Assembly: GCA_034231615.1 (NCBI GenBank)
Contig: CM067311.1
Span: 16,549,199 to 16,613,198 of the forward strand
From: Meghimatium bilineatum
Lineage: Eukaryota; Mollusca; Gastropoda; Stylommatophora; Philomycidae
DNA: 64,000 nucleotides
Direction of reading: 5' to 3'
A program made the translations under genes and the position numbers. Under the pieces are notes generated by a model. That model did no database searches. It was not told the origin of the DNA and worked only from the letters and a program-made list of their open reading frames with translations. This document shows positions 11,657 through 22,375 of the stretch, piece by piece; position 1 is the stretch's first letter; every line of letters starts with the position of its first letter.

Positions 11657-11848
11657 ACAGTGTTATTCTCAGAAGACATACAGTGTTATTCTCAGAAGAC
11701 ATACAGTGTTATTCTCAGAAGACATACAGTGTTATTCTCAGAAGACATACAGTGTTATTCTCAGAAGACATACAGTGTTATTCTCAGAAGACATACAGTG
11801 TTATTCTCAGAAGACATACAGTGTTATTCTCAGAAGACATACAGTGCT
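11657..11848. repeat. 23-bp minisatellite, about 8 copies
   Basis: The unit is ACAGTGTTATTCTCAGAAGA plus CAT, almost perfect. Plus-strand open frames across it are repeat-driven (VILRRHTVLFSEDIQCYSQK). Confidence 0.95.
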
Positions 11849-11984
11849 GGAATGACAAGAAGGAGTTGAATCTCGTCAGGGTAGTGGTCACCATTCAGAT
11901 TGGGGGGGGGGGAGGTTCTGTGCAGTAAACTAATGCTTCCCCAAATCATCACTGATCTCCCTACCACACAGGTTACGTTGCGCA

Positions 11985-12080
11985 CATAGTGCACTATTAC
12001 TAAAAGGGTTCAACACAATTGTGCACTATTACTAAAAGGGTTCAACACAATTGTGCACTATTACTAAAAGCGTTCAACAA
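11985..12080. repeat. 32-bp repeat, 3 copies
   Basis: The unit core is GTGCACTATTACTAAAAGGG then TTCAACACAATT. Confidence 0.9.
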
Positions 12081-12296
12081 AATGTCTGCAAACTCTTATT
12101 TGTTCATCTGTAGGCTCTAGACAAAACGCGGTTCATCCGTAAAATTAATGTTAGCCACTGTACACCTCACCAATGCACGTGCTGCACACACCATGTTAAG
12201 CGAGCTGCTCAGTGGGCCGCAGTCAGACGTGGTCAAACGGCTGAGCCACAAGCACGCAGATTCGCATCGTGAAAGCGATTTCGAATCGTATACCAC

Positions 12297-12631
12297 CAAA
12301 GACGGATGTTTAGAGCTATAGGCAGTGGCGAAGCGTGGAAAATCGCGCCCGGGGCGAAATCATAATTTTCCGCCCTTTTGACATAAAAAAAAAATATCAG
12401 TGACTGTGAAAGACTGGACGAAAATAAATTTGCCGCCCTCCCGATAATGCCGCCCGGGCGGTCCGCACCTCCGCACCCCCTCGCTACGTTGCTATAGGCG
12501 CAAATACAACGGCGACACAACGCGTTTTCATTTTCTGGACTACATCCTGCTGGAAATCTAGTTGGACCATTGTCCTGTTGCATGAAAGATCCAGTGGGAA
12601 TTGGAGAATCAACGCTGAAGAAGAAGAAGAA
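12297..12631 (+). mobile_element. Family A short retroelement interrupted by a hAT MITE
   Basis: The left part is AAGACGGATGTTTAGAGCTA. The right part resumes GGCGCAAATACAACGGCGAC and runs to CAACGCTGAAGAAGAAGAA. The 168-bp MITE at 12323-12490 splits it, and the 8-bp duplication GCTATAGG marks the insertion. Removing the MITE and one GCTATAGG restores a family A layout, so the family A copy is the older insertion. Confidence 0.8.
12323..12490 (-). mobile_element. hAT MITE, copy 2 (nested)
   Basis: Reverse-orientation relative of the 9675-9850 element. It shares CAGTGGCGAAGCG, TTTTGACAT, GACGAAAATAAATTTGCC, GCCCTCCCGAT and CCCCTCGCTACG. It is flanked by a perfect 8-bp duplication GCTATAGG at 12315-12322 and 12491-12498. 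The right terminus has lost the final CCACTG seen in copy 1. Confidence 0.85.
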
Positions 12632-12639
12632 TCGTATGA

Positions 12640-13075
12640 TCACTGTCTACAGTGTTGGAAGGTTTCTGAGGAGTTTACTGTCAGCTGCAGGTGCTTGCAT
12701 ATGAATTCAACAGTCTTCTTATCTTCTCGAGTTGTAGTCTTCTTCTACTTCTGAGTTTAGCATCTTCAATCATATTATACTGACAGACCTATCGTCAGGG
12801 CGGTCCACTGTCTTCTCTAGGTGAGAGCGGCAGCCCACTAGCTTTTACCTCAAGTCTGTATCCCCTGACCAGGTCTGCTGTCTCTGCTCTTTGTATGTTG
12901 GGAAATCCTGCAGTACGTGTTCAGGGGTCTGGGTTCCGGATCCACATGAACATTCATCTGTGTATGAGATCCTCAATCGGTAAAGGTGACCCAACAGTCT
13001 GCAGTGGCCTATTCTAAGGTGGAATAATGTTCGAAGTGTAGTGACTCTAGGAGAACCAGAGTGTTGCTGTTCCTC
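12640..13075 (-). pseudogene. LINE RNase H-type C-terminal fragment
   Basis: Between about 12775 and 13075 the complement encodes RTLFHLRIGHCRLLGHLYRL, then RISYTDECSCGSGTQTPEHV and LQDFPTYKEQRQQTW. The G-H-x-x-L...C-x-C-G...T-P-E-H-x-L-Q series is the zinc-knuckle-like tail that follows RNase H in many LINEs. A TAA interrupts it shortly after, and the rest to 12640 is not clearly coding. Function lost. Confidence 0.8.
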
Positions 13076-13256
13076 GACGCTCCCAGTTAGGTTACAGTCA
13101 GAGAGTAACTCAGAGAGATACTGTACCGCTCTAAGTCACAGTTCAGACAGTAACACCTACTTGCAACCATGCAATAGTTCTTCTTTTACCCAAAACATCC
13201 AGCTTTCGTCGTTAATGAATATTGTTGAGCACTGGTTATTTGTTGATTGTGTACGA

Positions 13257-13272
13257 CCCCCCCCCCCCCCCC
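13257..13272. repeat. C16 homopolymer
   Basis: Sixteen consecutive C. A second C16 run lies at 13910-13925. Confidence 0.95.
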
Positions 13273-13342
13273 AATTAAAAAATATACCCTTTTCAACCCT
13301 TGGTTATAGAGCAACTGCTGTGTGCTTATAAAGATATTGTGT

Positions 13343-13398
13343 GAGTACGGTTCAATCAATCTATCAATCAATCAAGTGTCATGCCGAATGGCGTAGGC
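13343..13398 (-). pseudogene. 5'-truncated LINE 3' end (about 55 bp)
   Basis: The complement reads AYAIRHDT, a stop, then TTGATTGATTGATTGAT. This matches the extreme end of the fragments at 851-1190 and 40232-40775 (AYATLHGT then stop). It is a very short 5'-truncated copy, directly abutted by the hAT terminus at 13399. Confidence 0.6.
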
Positions 13399-14903
13399 CA
13401 GGGGTGGGCAAACTACGGCCCGCCATTGGATATTTTGCGGTCCCTCAAACACATTTTTAAATAAACGAACGATCGTCACAAATGGTTTTTTCCCATTAAT
13501 ATTAGGAAGAAATCCATTGGAATTTTAATTCGACTTTCTTATATATTATATATACAATATGTTTCCCAATTTAACATCATTTAAATATTTATATTAATAT
13601 ATATATCGTCAATGAAATTTTACTCCGTTTAATATGATTGTTTAATATTGTGTAATTTACTATACTAGAATTGACGTAATTTGATTGGCTGAATGTTTCT
13701 CAAAGATTATAAGTACTCGGACGATATAATTTTATAAAGGTTGAAAATTGCCTTTCAACTTATAATAAATTGTTTTTAAATTATAAACATTATGTCGGGG
13801 TGTATGTTTAGTTTATATTAAAAAGATGTTTCATACAAAATATAATATCGCTAAAAGCTGTTATAATTAATAATACATCGTTACAACAATAATGTATCGT
13901 CAGAAATAACCCCCCCCCCCCCCCCATATCCTACGAATGGAATGCGCAAATACTCGATTTGCAATCATTTAAGCTGCGCAGTGCCTGGGGAATTCCCGGT
14001 GTGTTTTAATAACCATCTCGTTTGTAGTTTACATTCATAAATGTCCGTATTTATATTGCAACCGAGTTTTCTAAATCTAAATAATTATATTCGCGCTGCC
14101 GGAAGCACATTTGTATTTAGTTAATTTTGCAACATTTAAAGATATTTTTATTATAATGAGTGCATCCAAAAAAACTTTGAAGACGAGTGTCGGGTTTTCA
14201 AAGACAAATGGATTATCAAATATTGTTTTATGCAAGTTGGCAACAAATCTGTTTGCTTGCTGTGTCACGAATCAGTGGCTGTTTTTAAAGAATATTACTT
14301 AAAAAGACATTACCAGACAAAACATCCTAATTTCGGATACAATCTAACATCTGAAGAAAGGAAAAGAAAATGCATGGAGTTGGTAAAAAGTCTGGAGAAA
14401 TAACAAACTGTGTTTATAAAACAGCCTTTAATTCAAGATGCCGCAACAGAGGCCAGTTTGGTGTTGTCACACAAAACTGTGAAATACATCAAGCCATTTT
14501 ATGATGGTGAATTTATTAAGGAATGTTTACTAGATGCAACAAACATTCTGTGTCCAGAAGAACTGTGGTCAGACGTGTTGAAAAGATAAGTGAAGATTTG
14601 ACCCTTCAACTTCAAGATGCAAGTAAGCATTTTTTGTGGTACTCTCCTGCATTGGTCTGATGTACTGGATACTGCTCAATTATTCGTTTTTATATGTGGA
14701 ATAAACAATTCTTTTAAACTCTTTGAAGAATTACTGAGTGTTGAGTCGATCAAAGACACTACCACTGGCCTCGATATATTCAATGCTGTTAGTAGCTGTA
14801 TTGAAAGAGCTGGGTTAATGTGGAACAAAATGGCCAGTATTACAACTGATGTTGCTCGTGCTTTAACTGGAAAAAATATTGGACTGATAAAATTGATCAA
14901 AGC
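13399..14903 (+). pseudogene. Broken hAT transposase with BED zinc finger (GTF2IRD2/ZBED-like)
   Basis: The left terminus is CAGGGGTGGGCAAACTACGG at 13399, a common hAT end. From about 14230 the translation gives a BED-type finger: C-L-L-C, then FKEYYLKRHYQTKHPNFGY (CX2C...HX4H). Next come SLVLSHKTVKYIKPFYDGEF and IKECLLDATNILCPEELW. From 14617 the core reads DTAQLFVFICGINNSFKLFE, ELLSVESIKDTTTGLDIF and TTDVARALTGKNIGLIKL. Family members normally have a D-E-S/D-S-T catalytic block just before DTAQ; here only W-S-D-V-L remains. At least two stops and one frameshift break the frame. The C-terminal half and the right terminus are missing, because a minus-strand LINE fragment starts at about 14903. 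No longer able to transpose. Confidence 0.8.
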
Positions 14904-15130
14904 GTAGTTCCGGGATTAGGAATCCACCTATGTTTAAAACGTGGTAGTCAGCGTTGTGTATGTCTTCTCTCACATTCCTCATTATACTTTCTGCGTAGAT
15001 GTTGAACAGGTATGGGAAGAGTGTGCATCCTTGCCGTACTCCACTCTGTGCCTCAAACCACTCTGAGAGATCGTCCTCTAACTTCACTGCAGCCTTTTGA
15101 TCTTGGTAAAGTTCCTCTATTAGATGAATC
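14903..15130 (-). pseudogene. LINE reverse-transcriptase palm fragment
   Basis: Minus-strand translation reads HLIHLIEELYQDQKAAVKLE then SEWFEAQSGVRQGCTLFPYL and FNIYAESIMRNVRED. SGVRQGC is RT motif B. The fragment stops at LNIGGFLIPELRF, just before where the Y/F-A-D-D catalytic motif should follow, so it is truncated at its 3' side by the hAT junction. Confidence 0.85.
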
Positions 15131-15237
15131 AGATGGCTTCAAAATGGCCGACTAAAACGAATGTGTTCTCCCAAAAAGTAATTTTTTATTGTTCCTTACC
15201 GAAAGTAATGGCAGCCTACGGGAATATTATGCCTAGA

Positions 15238-15842
15238 AATTTCCATGTTTAGACATCACAAAAACACCCAGAATTAGAATTAGTTCCATGTTTAGACATC
15301 ACAAAAACACCCAGAATTAGAATTAGTTCCATGTTTAAACATCACAAAAACACCCAGAATTAGAATTAGTTCCATGTTTAGACATCACAAAAACATACAG
15401 AATTAAAATTAGTTCCATGTTTAGACATCGCAAAAACACCCAGAATTAGAATTAGTTCCATGCTTAGACATCACTAATACACCCAGAATTATAATTAGTT
15501 AGTTCCGTGTTTAGACATCACTAATACACCCAGAACTAGAATTAGTTCCATGTTTAGACATCACAAAAACACCCAGAATTAGAATTAGTTCCATGTTTAG
15601 ACATCACAAAAACACACAGAATTAGAATTAGTTCCATGTTTAGACATTACAAAAACACCCAGAATTAGAATTAGTTCCATGTTTAGACATCACAAATACA
15701 CCCAGAATTAGAATTAGTTCCATGTTTAGACATTACAAATACACCCAGAATTAGAATTAGGTCCATGATTAGACATCACAAAAACACCCAGAATTAGAAT
15801 TAGTTCCATGTTTAGACATCACAAATACACCCAGAATTAGAA
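15238..15842. repeat. 43-bp minisatellite, about 14 copies
   Basis: The unit core is CCATGTTTAGACATCACAAA followed by AACACCCAGAATTAGAATTAGTT. Substitutions are scattered and one unit carries a TTAG duplication. Confidence 0.95.
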
Positions 15843-15849
15843 TGAGCAC

Positions 15850-17190
15850 CTTGTATGTATGTGTGTGTGTGCTACTTCGAAACGCTGCTTTAAAACATAA
15901 CGCTAAATTAAAATACAATAAAAACTTGTACATGTTGGTCTGCAAGAAGAAACAGCTTGAATTGAGATCCGTCATCAAGGACATGCGGCAAGCCACCTGA
16001 TAATTCTGCTAGTGGAAGTTTTTAAAAAATATATATATTTTCTATGGCATCCCTGACGTCAATGCACACAACCAAAGATGGCTCTCTCAAACAGTCAACC
16101 CTGTATGGGCAACCTCCAAACCCTAATGCTTTCATCATTTGAAAATAAAATAGGTTAAACGGTGCAATGCTTGAGAAATGTAAGATGGTTTTATTATGTT
16201 ACAGTTGTCTGTTCCAAATTTCTATTTGTATGGATCAGGTCAGGCAGCTGATGCTTCATAATTTACAATGGAGGTTGAAAAAAAAAAGGATTGCTCGGCA
16301 TCCGTTTGTATTGTCAGTACAAATAATGTCCTCGAGACTTGCCTTTATTCATAAACTATCCATTACCTATTTTGTATCAATGGTTCTTTTTTTCCCAGAA
16401 TACATCTGAAGATTTTTCTTGTTGTTTATTTTTTTTAAATTTATTTTATTTTGAAAAATGTATTTTAAATGATTACAAAAAACAAAGTAAAGAAAGATTT
16501 GTATCAGTATTGCCACCTGCATTCAATTTAACCAATGAAAATGATCATTTTAACAGTCGCGTGTCTGGTGACTTGCCTGATGTAATGTCGCATCACGTGT
16601 TGTTCTGTCTGCACACTTGTTGCGCGACGCCACTTTAAAATAAACAACAACAACCTGAGGATCAGAGGTCAATAAACGCAGAAACTTTTTTTTATTACAA
16701 ATGAAACATCTCAGTCGTTTCTATAAACTCTGTTCACCTTAAGAATGAAGTAGGTCAGTGTTTCTGATTGGTAGTTGGACGAAGAACGCATTAATTGATT
16801 GTTAAGTGCCCAATAATATTAAACTTATTTTTATATGTTGTTTAAATACTGTTTTTAATTGCTTTTAAATGTTTTAAATAATATTGTTTTTACATCATCG
16901 GCTGTTTAAAAATCACCTGTTGTCGCGGAGTAATATGGGGGAGGGTGTGTTTTGACCCACTTCATTCTTAAAGTGAACAAAGTAATTTCTTCTAGAGGTC
17001 GGCTCTAACACGAGGAGAGTTGATTAGTTTCTCTGTCGCTACGTAGACCTTTCCTGTGGGTGGTCAGTCCAGGCCATAATTCTGAAATTGCAGCTTCAGA
17101 GAACTTTGGCAGTATAACGTATCCACGAGTTGACAAAGTAGGATGTCTACATCCCTAGTTGTGATTGTCAGCTGTGTGTACTATAATAAA
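15850..17190. other. Unassigned sequence
   Basis: About 1.3 kb with no gene I can support. Two overlapping plus-strand frames (16167-16409 and 16339-16638) have no motif. It may include remains of the hAT element interrupted at 14903, but I found no matching terminus. Confidence 0.35.
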
Positions 17191-17195
17191 CAGGG

Positions 17196-17938
17196 TGTTT
17201 GCACAGGTTGTTCCCACAGGTTGTTCACACAGTTGTTCACATATGTTGTTCACGCATGTTGTTCCCACAGTTGGTGACACAGGTTGTTCACATATGTTGT
17301 TCACGCATGTTGTTCACACAGGCTATTCACACAGGTTTTGCACATAGGTTGTTCAGACAGGTTGTTCACACAGGATGTTCACAGAGATTGTTTACACAGG
17401 TTGTTCACACAGATTGTTCACACTGGATGTTCACACAGGTTGTTCACACTGGTTGTTCACACAGGTTGCTAACACAGGTTGTTCACACAGGTTTCTCACA
17501 CAGGTTGTTCACACAGGATGTTGACACAGGTTGTTCACACAGGTTGCTCACACAGGTTACACGTTGTTCCCACAGGTTGTTCACGCAGGCTGCTCACACA
17601 GGTTGTTAACACAAGTTGTTCACACAGGCTGCTCACACAGGTTGTCACACAGGTTGTTCACACATGTTGTTCACACAGGTTGCATGTTGTTCCAACAGGT
17701 TGTTCACACAGGATGTTGACACAGGTTGTTCACACAGGTTGTTCACACAGGTTGTTCAGAAAGGTGTTCACACAGGTTGTTCACACATGTTGTTCACAAA
17801 GGTGTTCACACAGGTTGTTCACACATGTTGTTCACAAAGGTGTTCACACAGGTTGTTCACACATGTTGTTCACAAAGGTGTTCACACAGGTTGTTCACAC
17901 ATGTTGTTCACAAAGGTGTTCACACAGGTTGTTATCAG
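17196..17938. repeat. 13-bp minisatellite with a 38-bp higher-order unit
   Basis: The monomer is GTTGTTCACACAG. In the right part (about 17760-17935) a 38-bp unit of three monomers (CACACAG, CACACATG and CACAAAG endings, one monomer short by 1 bp) repeats five times almost perfectly. The left part is a disordered monomer mixture. Confidence 0.95.
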
Positions 17939-17993
17939 TAAATTAGAGTATTCTTCTGCGATCATTCTCAAACTCCTTCTTGATTAGAAACTT

Positions 17994-18235
17994 ACAGCAC
18001 GTGAGGCACTCCCATAAGTGTTCCGCTCTCCCTTCCAGCAGCCATCCCAGTGTATGTAGACTCAGAGTCCCGGTCAGGTGTTGATTGCGTGATCTTCGGG
18101 ACTTTCCAAACAAAGACTACGTTTCCTTCCCTCACCTCTAGATACTCCCATTTCTGACACTCTTTGCACGTGTACGTTCTCTGCCTCAACCTCATCTTCA
18201 TTTTCCAATGGATGTATGACTGCCATAATCAAGCC
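17994..18235 (-). pseudogene. LINE C-terminal fragment (VL-end family)
   Basis: The complement encodes EVEAENVHVQRVSEMGVSRG with frame breaks, then KVPKITQSTPDRDSESTYTG and GTLMGVPHVL with a stop. Homologous ends occur at 22285-22375 (plus), 36229-36665 and 61445-61790 (both minus). Confidence 0.75.
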
Positions 18236-18237
18236 TG

Positions 18238-18340
18238 ATTGATCTCAAACTCCTGCAGATTAACAGGATGTTGTCCGGAGAAAGGAATGTGCTGACAATG
18301 GTTACCGCCTGACTACGATATTTGATAATACAACAGCTCA
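18238..18340 (-). mobile_element. Family B fragment, reverse orientation
   Basis: Contains CTCAAACTCCTGCAGATTAACAGG-type sequence (18243-18266) and TTGTCCGGAGAA, the reverse of the family B 3' portion. Confidence 0.5.
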
Positions 18341-18369
18341 TAACCACAGGCATATATCACACATTGCAT

Positions 18370-19700
18370 GGGGTGCAAAGGGAACGCATTGCTCTAGGCG
18401 GGCCCAGGGTTAGCAGATAACCAAGATCCCAAATGTACCTCCACGCGGTGCACCCTGGAAACAGAAATACAGCAGCTCGAGCTGATTCTGGCCAAATCAT
18501 TTGGGGATCGTGTCCGAGAATGTGGAGGTAGCAGATGGAAAGAGATTTGACTGCACAAGACAGACAATATCTCCGATACCACCAGCATCACCACATATAG
18601 CGACACTGTCGACATACAGTGAAGCAAGTCAGTCCAGTCCGAACATTGGAGGGGCGGCCAATGTAAAATGCACGTAAAGGTAGATGCATGGCGAGAGACA
18701 AATAGATTTCATACCGAGTACAATGAAAGGGCAGAACAGCACTAGAGGGCAGCGCGAACTGCAAATAGAAAGTGAAAAGTCCCTAGGGAATGGGAACTAC
18801 AAGCTCCGTCAGCTCGAGTAGAGCTTCTAGTTACCTGTGTTCCTTACAGGCAGAGACCCAGACCCATCCATTGGCGTTTGGTAAAGCAAGAAGACCTAAC
18901 CCAACTCTTATGTCGAGCCTTCCTAAACCGGAAATATGCTCGCGAAGAGAAAGGGTTCTGTACCCGATGGGCTTAGGCAAGAAAGGGACAACGATGGTAG
19001 TCCTGGCCCAACTCTACTGTCAAGGTTTCCTATAACGGATGTACACTTGCAGAGAGAAAGGGTTCCGTACCCGATGGGCTCAGGCACAAAAGGGACAACG
19101 ATTTAGCCCTGGCCCAACTCTACTGTCAAGTTTTCCTATACCGGAAATACACTTGGAGAGAGAAAGGGTTCAGTACCTGATGGGCTCAGGCGCTATTGGG
19201 ACAAGGACGTTCAGCTCGAGAACGCCTTGCTCTCAAACGCGTGGTGTGAGACTCGAACTTGGACAAGGGGTACACGATGTCGGTGAATGACACCCCGGCT
19301 AAGAGGGCGAATGAGACAAGGTCCAACTACTCTGTTGAGTTCTTCCCCTTAAGGAACCAGGCTCACGGATGAGAAACGGTTCAGTACCCAATGGGCACAG
19401 GCACAGCACGTCCAATTACACGAGGCAAGTTCATAGACAGTGGAACACCTCGTTCGAGTCAGACGAGAGCAAAAAATCGTCTGGGCGAAGAGTCTCCACT
19501 ACGCGTGCCTGGAGACAGATATAGAGGCTGTCACAGGCTAAGGGTAGCCTACCCGAATTGTCAAGGCATGCCGAAATCGGATGTGCTAGGCCTACAAGGC
19601 GCATAACGGTGGCACAACGTAATCACGCTCCCGGCGGAAATCGCACGGATATCCGTGATGGTTACAATGGAGCGAACGAAAAACAAACAAACAAACAAAC
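18370..19700 (+). mobile_element. Non-coding retroelement with (CAAA)n tail, copy 2
   Basis: Nearly identical to the element at 1206-2452 and starting at the same base. It is about 1.33 kb. The extra length comes mainly from a third unit of an internal block of about 100 bp (CCGGAAATA...GAGAAAGGGTTC...GATGGGCTCAGGC). The 5' part lacks one of two CACCCCGGAAACAGAAATAC repeats found in copy 1. It is flanked by an 11-bp duplication ACACATTGCAT at 18359-18369 and 19699-19709, overlapping the tail. Short open frames are not conserved between the copies. Confidence 0.8.
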
Positions 19701-19802
19701 ACATTGCATTGCGTCAGAGGGTATGAACCCATGGACGTGTTTCCCAGTGCTTGGAAATAGACTCTGGTTGCTACGTCCTCATAGCTGAAGTCCCTTTCTC
19801 CT

Positions 19803-19978
19803 GGAGCGTTGCCAAACAAATCCAAAGTCTTTGATAAGTGTTTTCCTGCAGCGTTGCCAAACACGTCCAAAGTCTTTGATAAGTGTTCTCCTGAAGCGTT
19901 GCCAAACACGTCCAAAGTTCTTGATAAGTGTTCTCCTGAAGCGTTGCCAAACACGTCCAAAGTCTTTGATAAGTGCAT
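19803..19978. repeat. 45-bp minisatellite, 4 copies
   Basis: The unit core is GCGTTGCCAAACACGTCCAA followed by AGTCTTTGATAAGTGTTCTCCTGAA. Its length is a multiple of three and frames are open on both strands, so the apparent proteins are artefacts. Confidence 0.95.
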
Positions 19979-20161
19979 TTCCCACGTACTCATCTCGCCT
20001 GCCTGTCATGGCCTTCCATCCATCGCCAAGCAAGGTCTGTGTTTCGTCTCTTAGCCATCACGTTTAAGTCAAAGGGATGTGTGAATTACAGCGATCTCGG
20101 ACAAGTAGTTTCGCACCGAGCAAGCAAATCTCGTGTAGGAAATATGATATCAATATCCACT

Positions 20162-20440
20162 GTTGCCCATGTATTTACGGGATCCAAAAAGGTGGGCAAA
20201 GAATAGCAACACTGTTTACTTTTCATGCATGTCGTTAGAGGCGACTAAGAAAGTTATGGGATGGAGTTGACTTTCATCCCATATAGGGTCAGTGATCCAA
20301 AGTCGTGCTGAGGTCGGATGTGTCAGGAAAGGCGCAGATATCACAGCAGTACTGTAAACAATGACACAGCGCATTCCGTTCTCCGGACTACATCCTGTTA
20401 ATCTGTAGGAGTTTGAGAATGAACGCAGAAGAAGAAGAAT
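20162..20440 (+). mobile_element. Family B short retroelement, nearly complete
   Basis: Clear family B order: GCAAAGAATAGCAACACTGT, TGTCGTTAGAGGCGACTAAG, GGATGGAGTTGACT, CCCATATAGGGTCAGTGATC, GGTCGGATGTGTCAGG, GGCGCAGATATCACAGCAG, GGACTACATCCTGTTAATCT, and a GAATGAACGCAGAAGAAGAAG end. Its 3' 160 bp is homologous to family A. Confidence 0.85.
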
Positions 20441-20526
20441 TGCCCACTGTGCCCTTGCTACTGAACGCAATTCTTTCTGTAGAAGCTGTGTTGGACAATG
20501 GTGACAGTCGAGTTAGTCTTGGGTTG

Positions 20527-20681
20527 CTTCTTCTTCTTCTTCTGCGTTCATTCTCAAACTCCCACTGGATCTAACAGGATCATGGTCCTGCTAGATTTCC
20601 AGCAGGATGTAGTCCAGAAAATGGAAATGCGTTGTGTCGCCGTTTTATTTGCGCCAATGGCCCGACACATCCGTCTTCGGC
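20527..20681 (-). mobile_element. Family A short retroelement, reverse orientation
   Basis: Starts with the CTTCTTCTTCTTCTGCGTTC tail complement and ends CGACACATCCGTCTTCGG. It is one of the best preserved copies. Confidence 0.85.
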
Positions 20682-20689
20682 CATGGGTT

Positions 20690-21140
20690 GCTTCGAAGAC
20701 GAGGATTTGCTCCCCGACAACATTACCCACAAGTCCCAGAGTCTGGTCTAAACACTGCTTCAGTCATTGAGCTTGAACATTATGTACTTCCTGACATTTG
20801 TTCGGAGCTTTTCCCGTGTACAATAGGGAGGGGGATGTATTCAAAGCTTTCTTTCATTCCCAGGAGTACATGCACAAGTTGGTATATCGAATACCTGAAA
20901 CAATGCTCATACTCTGAGTCAGTTTTGGTAAGATGTGCACTATCTGAGATGTCATTTTGAGAACTGTATGTTCTCGAATCTCGACCATGAGCAACATTTC
21001 CATCGGATGGTATCGTGCTGGTCAATTAAGACTTCTGTTCCACTTTAGCCTTTACACAACGCTGCCATCAAGTGCGTGCTGCCTTCTCCACGGGCATTCA
21101 ATGTGTACTCTAAACGCTACTATATCCTGACGTCATCCAG
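20690..21140. other. Unassigned sequence
   Basis: No gene or repeat recognised. Overlapping frames on opposite strands (20634-20960 plus, 20780-21025 minus) have no known motif. Confidence 0.4.
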
Positions 21141-21144
21141 TCAG

Positions 21145-21630
21145 TTTATGACATCCACATAGCCCACATAGTTTATGACATCCACATAGCCCACATAGTT
21201 TATGACATCCACATAGCCCACATAGTTTATGACATCCACATAGCCCACATAGTTTATGACATCCACATAGCCCACATAGTTTATGACATCCACATAGCCC
21301 ACATAGTTTATGACATCGACATAGCCCACATAGTTTATGAGATCCACATAGCCCACATAGTTTATGAGATCCACATAGCCCACATAGTTTATGAGATCCA
21401 CGTAGCCCACATAGTTTATGACATCCACATAGCCCACATAGTTTATGAGATCCACATAGCCCACATAGTTTATGAGATCCACATAGCCCACATAGTTTAT
21501 GAGATCCACATAGCCCACATAGTTTATGACATCCACATAGCCCACATAGTTTATGAGATCCACATAGCCCACATAGTTTATGACATCCACATAGCCCACA
21601 TAGTTTATGACATCCACATAGCCCACGTGG
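21145..21630. repeat. 27-bp minisatellite, 18 copies
   Basis: The unit core is GTTTATGACATCCACATAGC then CCACATA. A C/G variant (GACATCC versus GAGATCC) alternates in blocks. The unit is nine codons, giving a minus-strand (GYVDVINYV)n frame of 165 residues. That frame is repeat-driven, with no context for a gene. Confidence 0.95.
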
Positions 21631-21764
21631 CTTTGCATTCCAGTATTCCTATATAGATGTAGGCCCTGAGTTATCAGAGATATTGCATGTCTGATTGCAG
21701 TGAGTTCTCATTCCATCTGTAGTCCTCAGATCCCCGGAGGAGATCCCTATAAGTGTTGGCAAGA

Positions 21765-22060
21765 AACACGATCTATGGTCTATGTTTCCAGGTTACTTCC
21801 AGTGCTGCTATACGCTAGTGAAACATGGACTGTGTATAGACATCATGTGAGGAAACTCTATCACTTTCACACATCTTGTCTCAGAAAAGTTATGAACACA
21901 AGATGACAAGACAAGATTCCAGATACCACTGTCTTTGGCAGATCTGTTGTCCCTAGCATTGACACTATTCTCGCGCATGCGTTTGCGTCTGTGGATCTCA
22001 CCAATGGCTCACTAGACAAACCAACCATGCAACAGAAAACCTTAGTAGATGACATGCTTT
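21765..22060 (+). pseudogene. LINE RT C-terminal fragment
   Basis: Translation reads VLLYASETWTVYRHHVRKLY, HFHTSCLRKVM, a stop, then QDKIPDTTVF. This is the same block as in the longer element at 33424-34655 (LLYATSCWTVYARHARQLNS). It is interrupted and decays after about 21960. Confidence 0.75.
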
Positions 22061-22284
22061 TAAATTGAGGTTATCTTCTTATAGAAGCTTAATGGCACGT
22101 CATCTATACAATCCCGTAGTCGTAACCTTCGATAACAGTTACCATGTTGTTCCGACAGGCCGAAGTTGTGCTTGAACTAGTTATGGGCACGGCGTGGGTG
22201 GGCGGAACAACAAAGAAACCTGTCGCAATGGCCAGAGTTGTGCCCTGATGTCGACGTCTGTTTCGGCGACAATAGACTCGAAAC

Positions 22285-22375
22285 ACCACTGAGTCGGATG
22301 TCTACTGGAACAGAGGGCGGAGCACTTATGGGAATGCCCCACGTGCTGTGAGGCCAGTTTCTAATCACGAATCAA
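22285..22375 (+). pseudogene. 5'-truncated LINE end (VL-end family)
   Basis: Translation SRMSTGTEGGALMGMPHVL then a stop and AATCAAGAAGAAGA. This is the extreme 3' end of the family seen at 17994, 36229 and 61445, here on the plus strand. Confidence 0.65.

Noticed and set aside
21141-21638. 165-residue (GYVDVINYV)n protein
   Set aside because: Entirely produced by a 27-bp minisatellite; begins and ends with the array.
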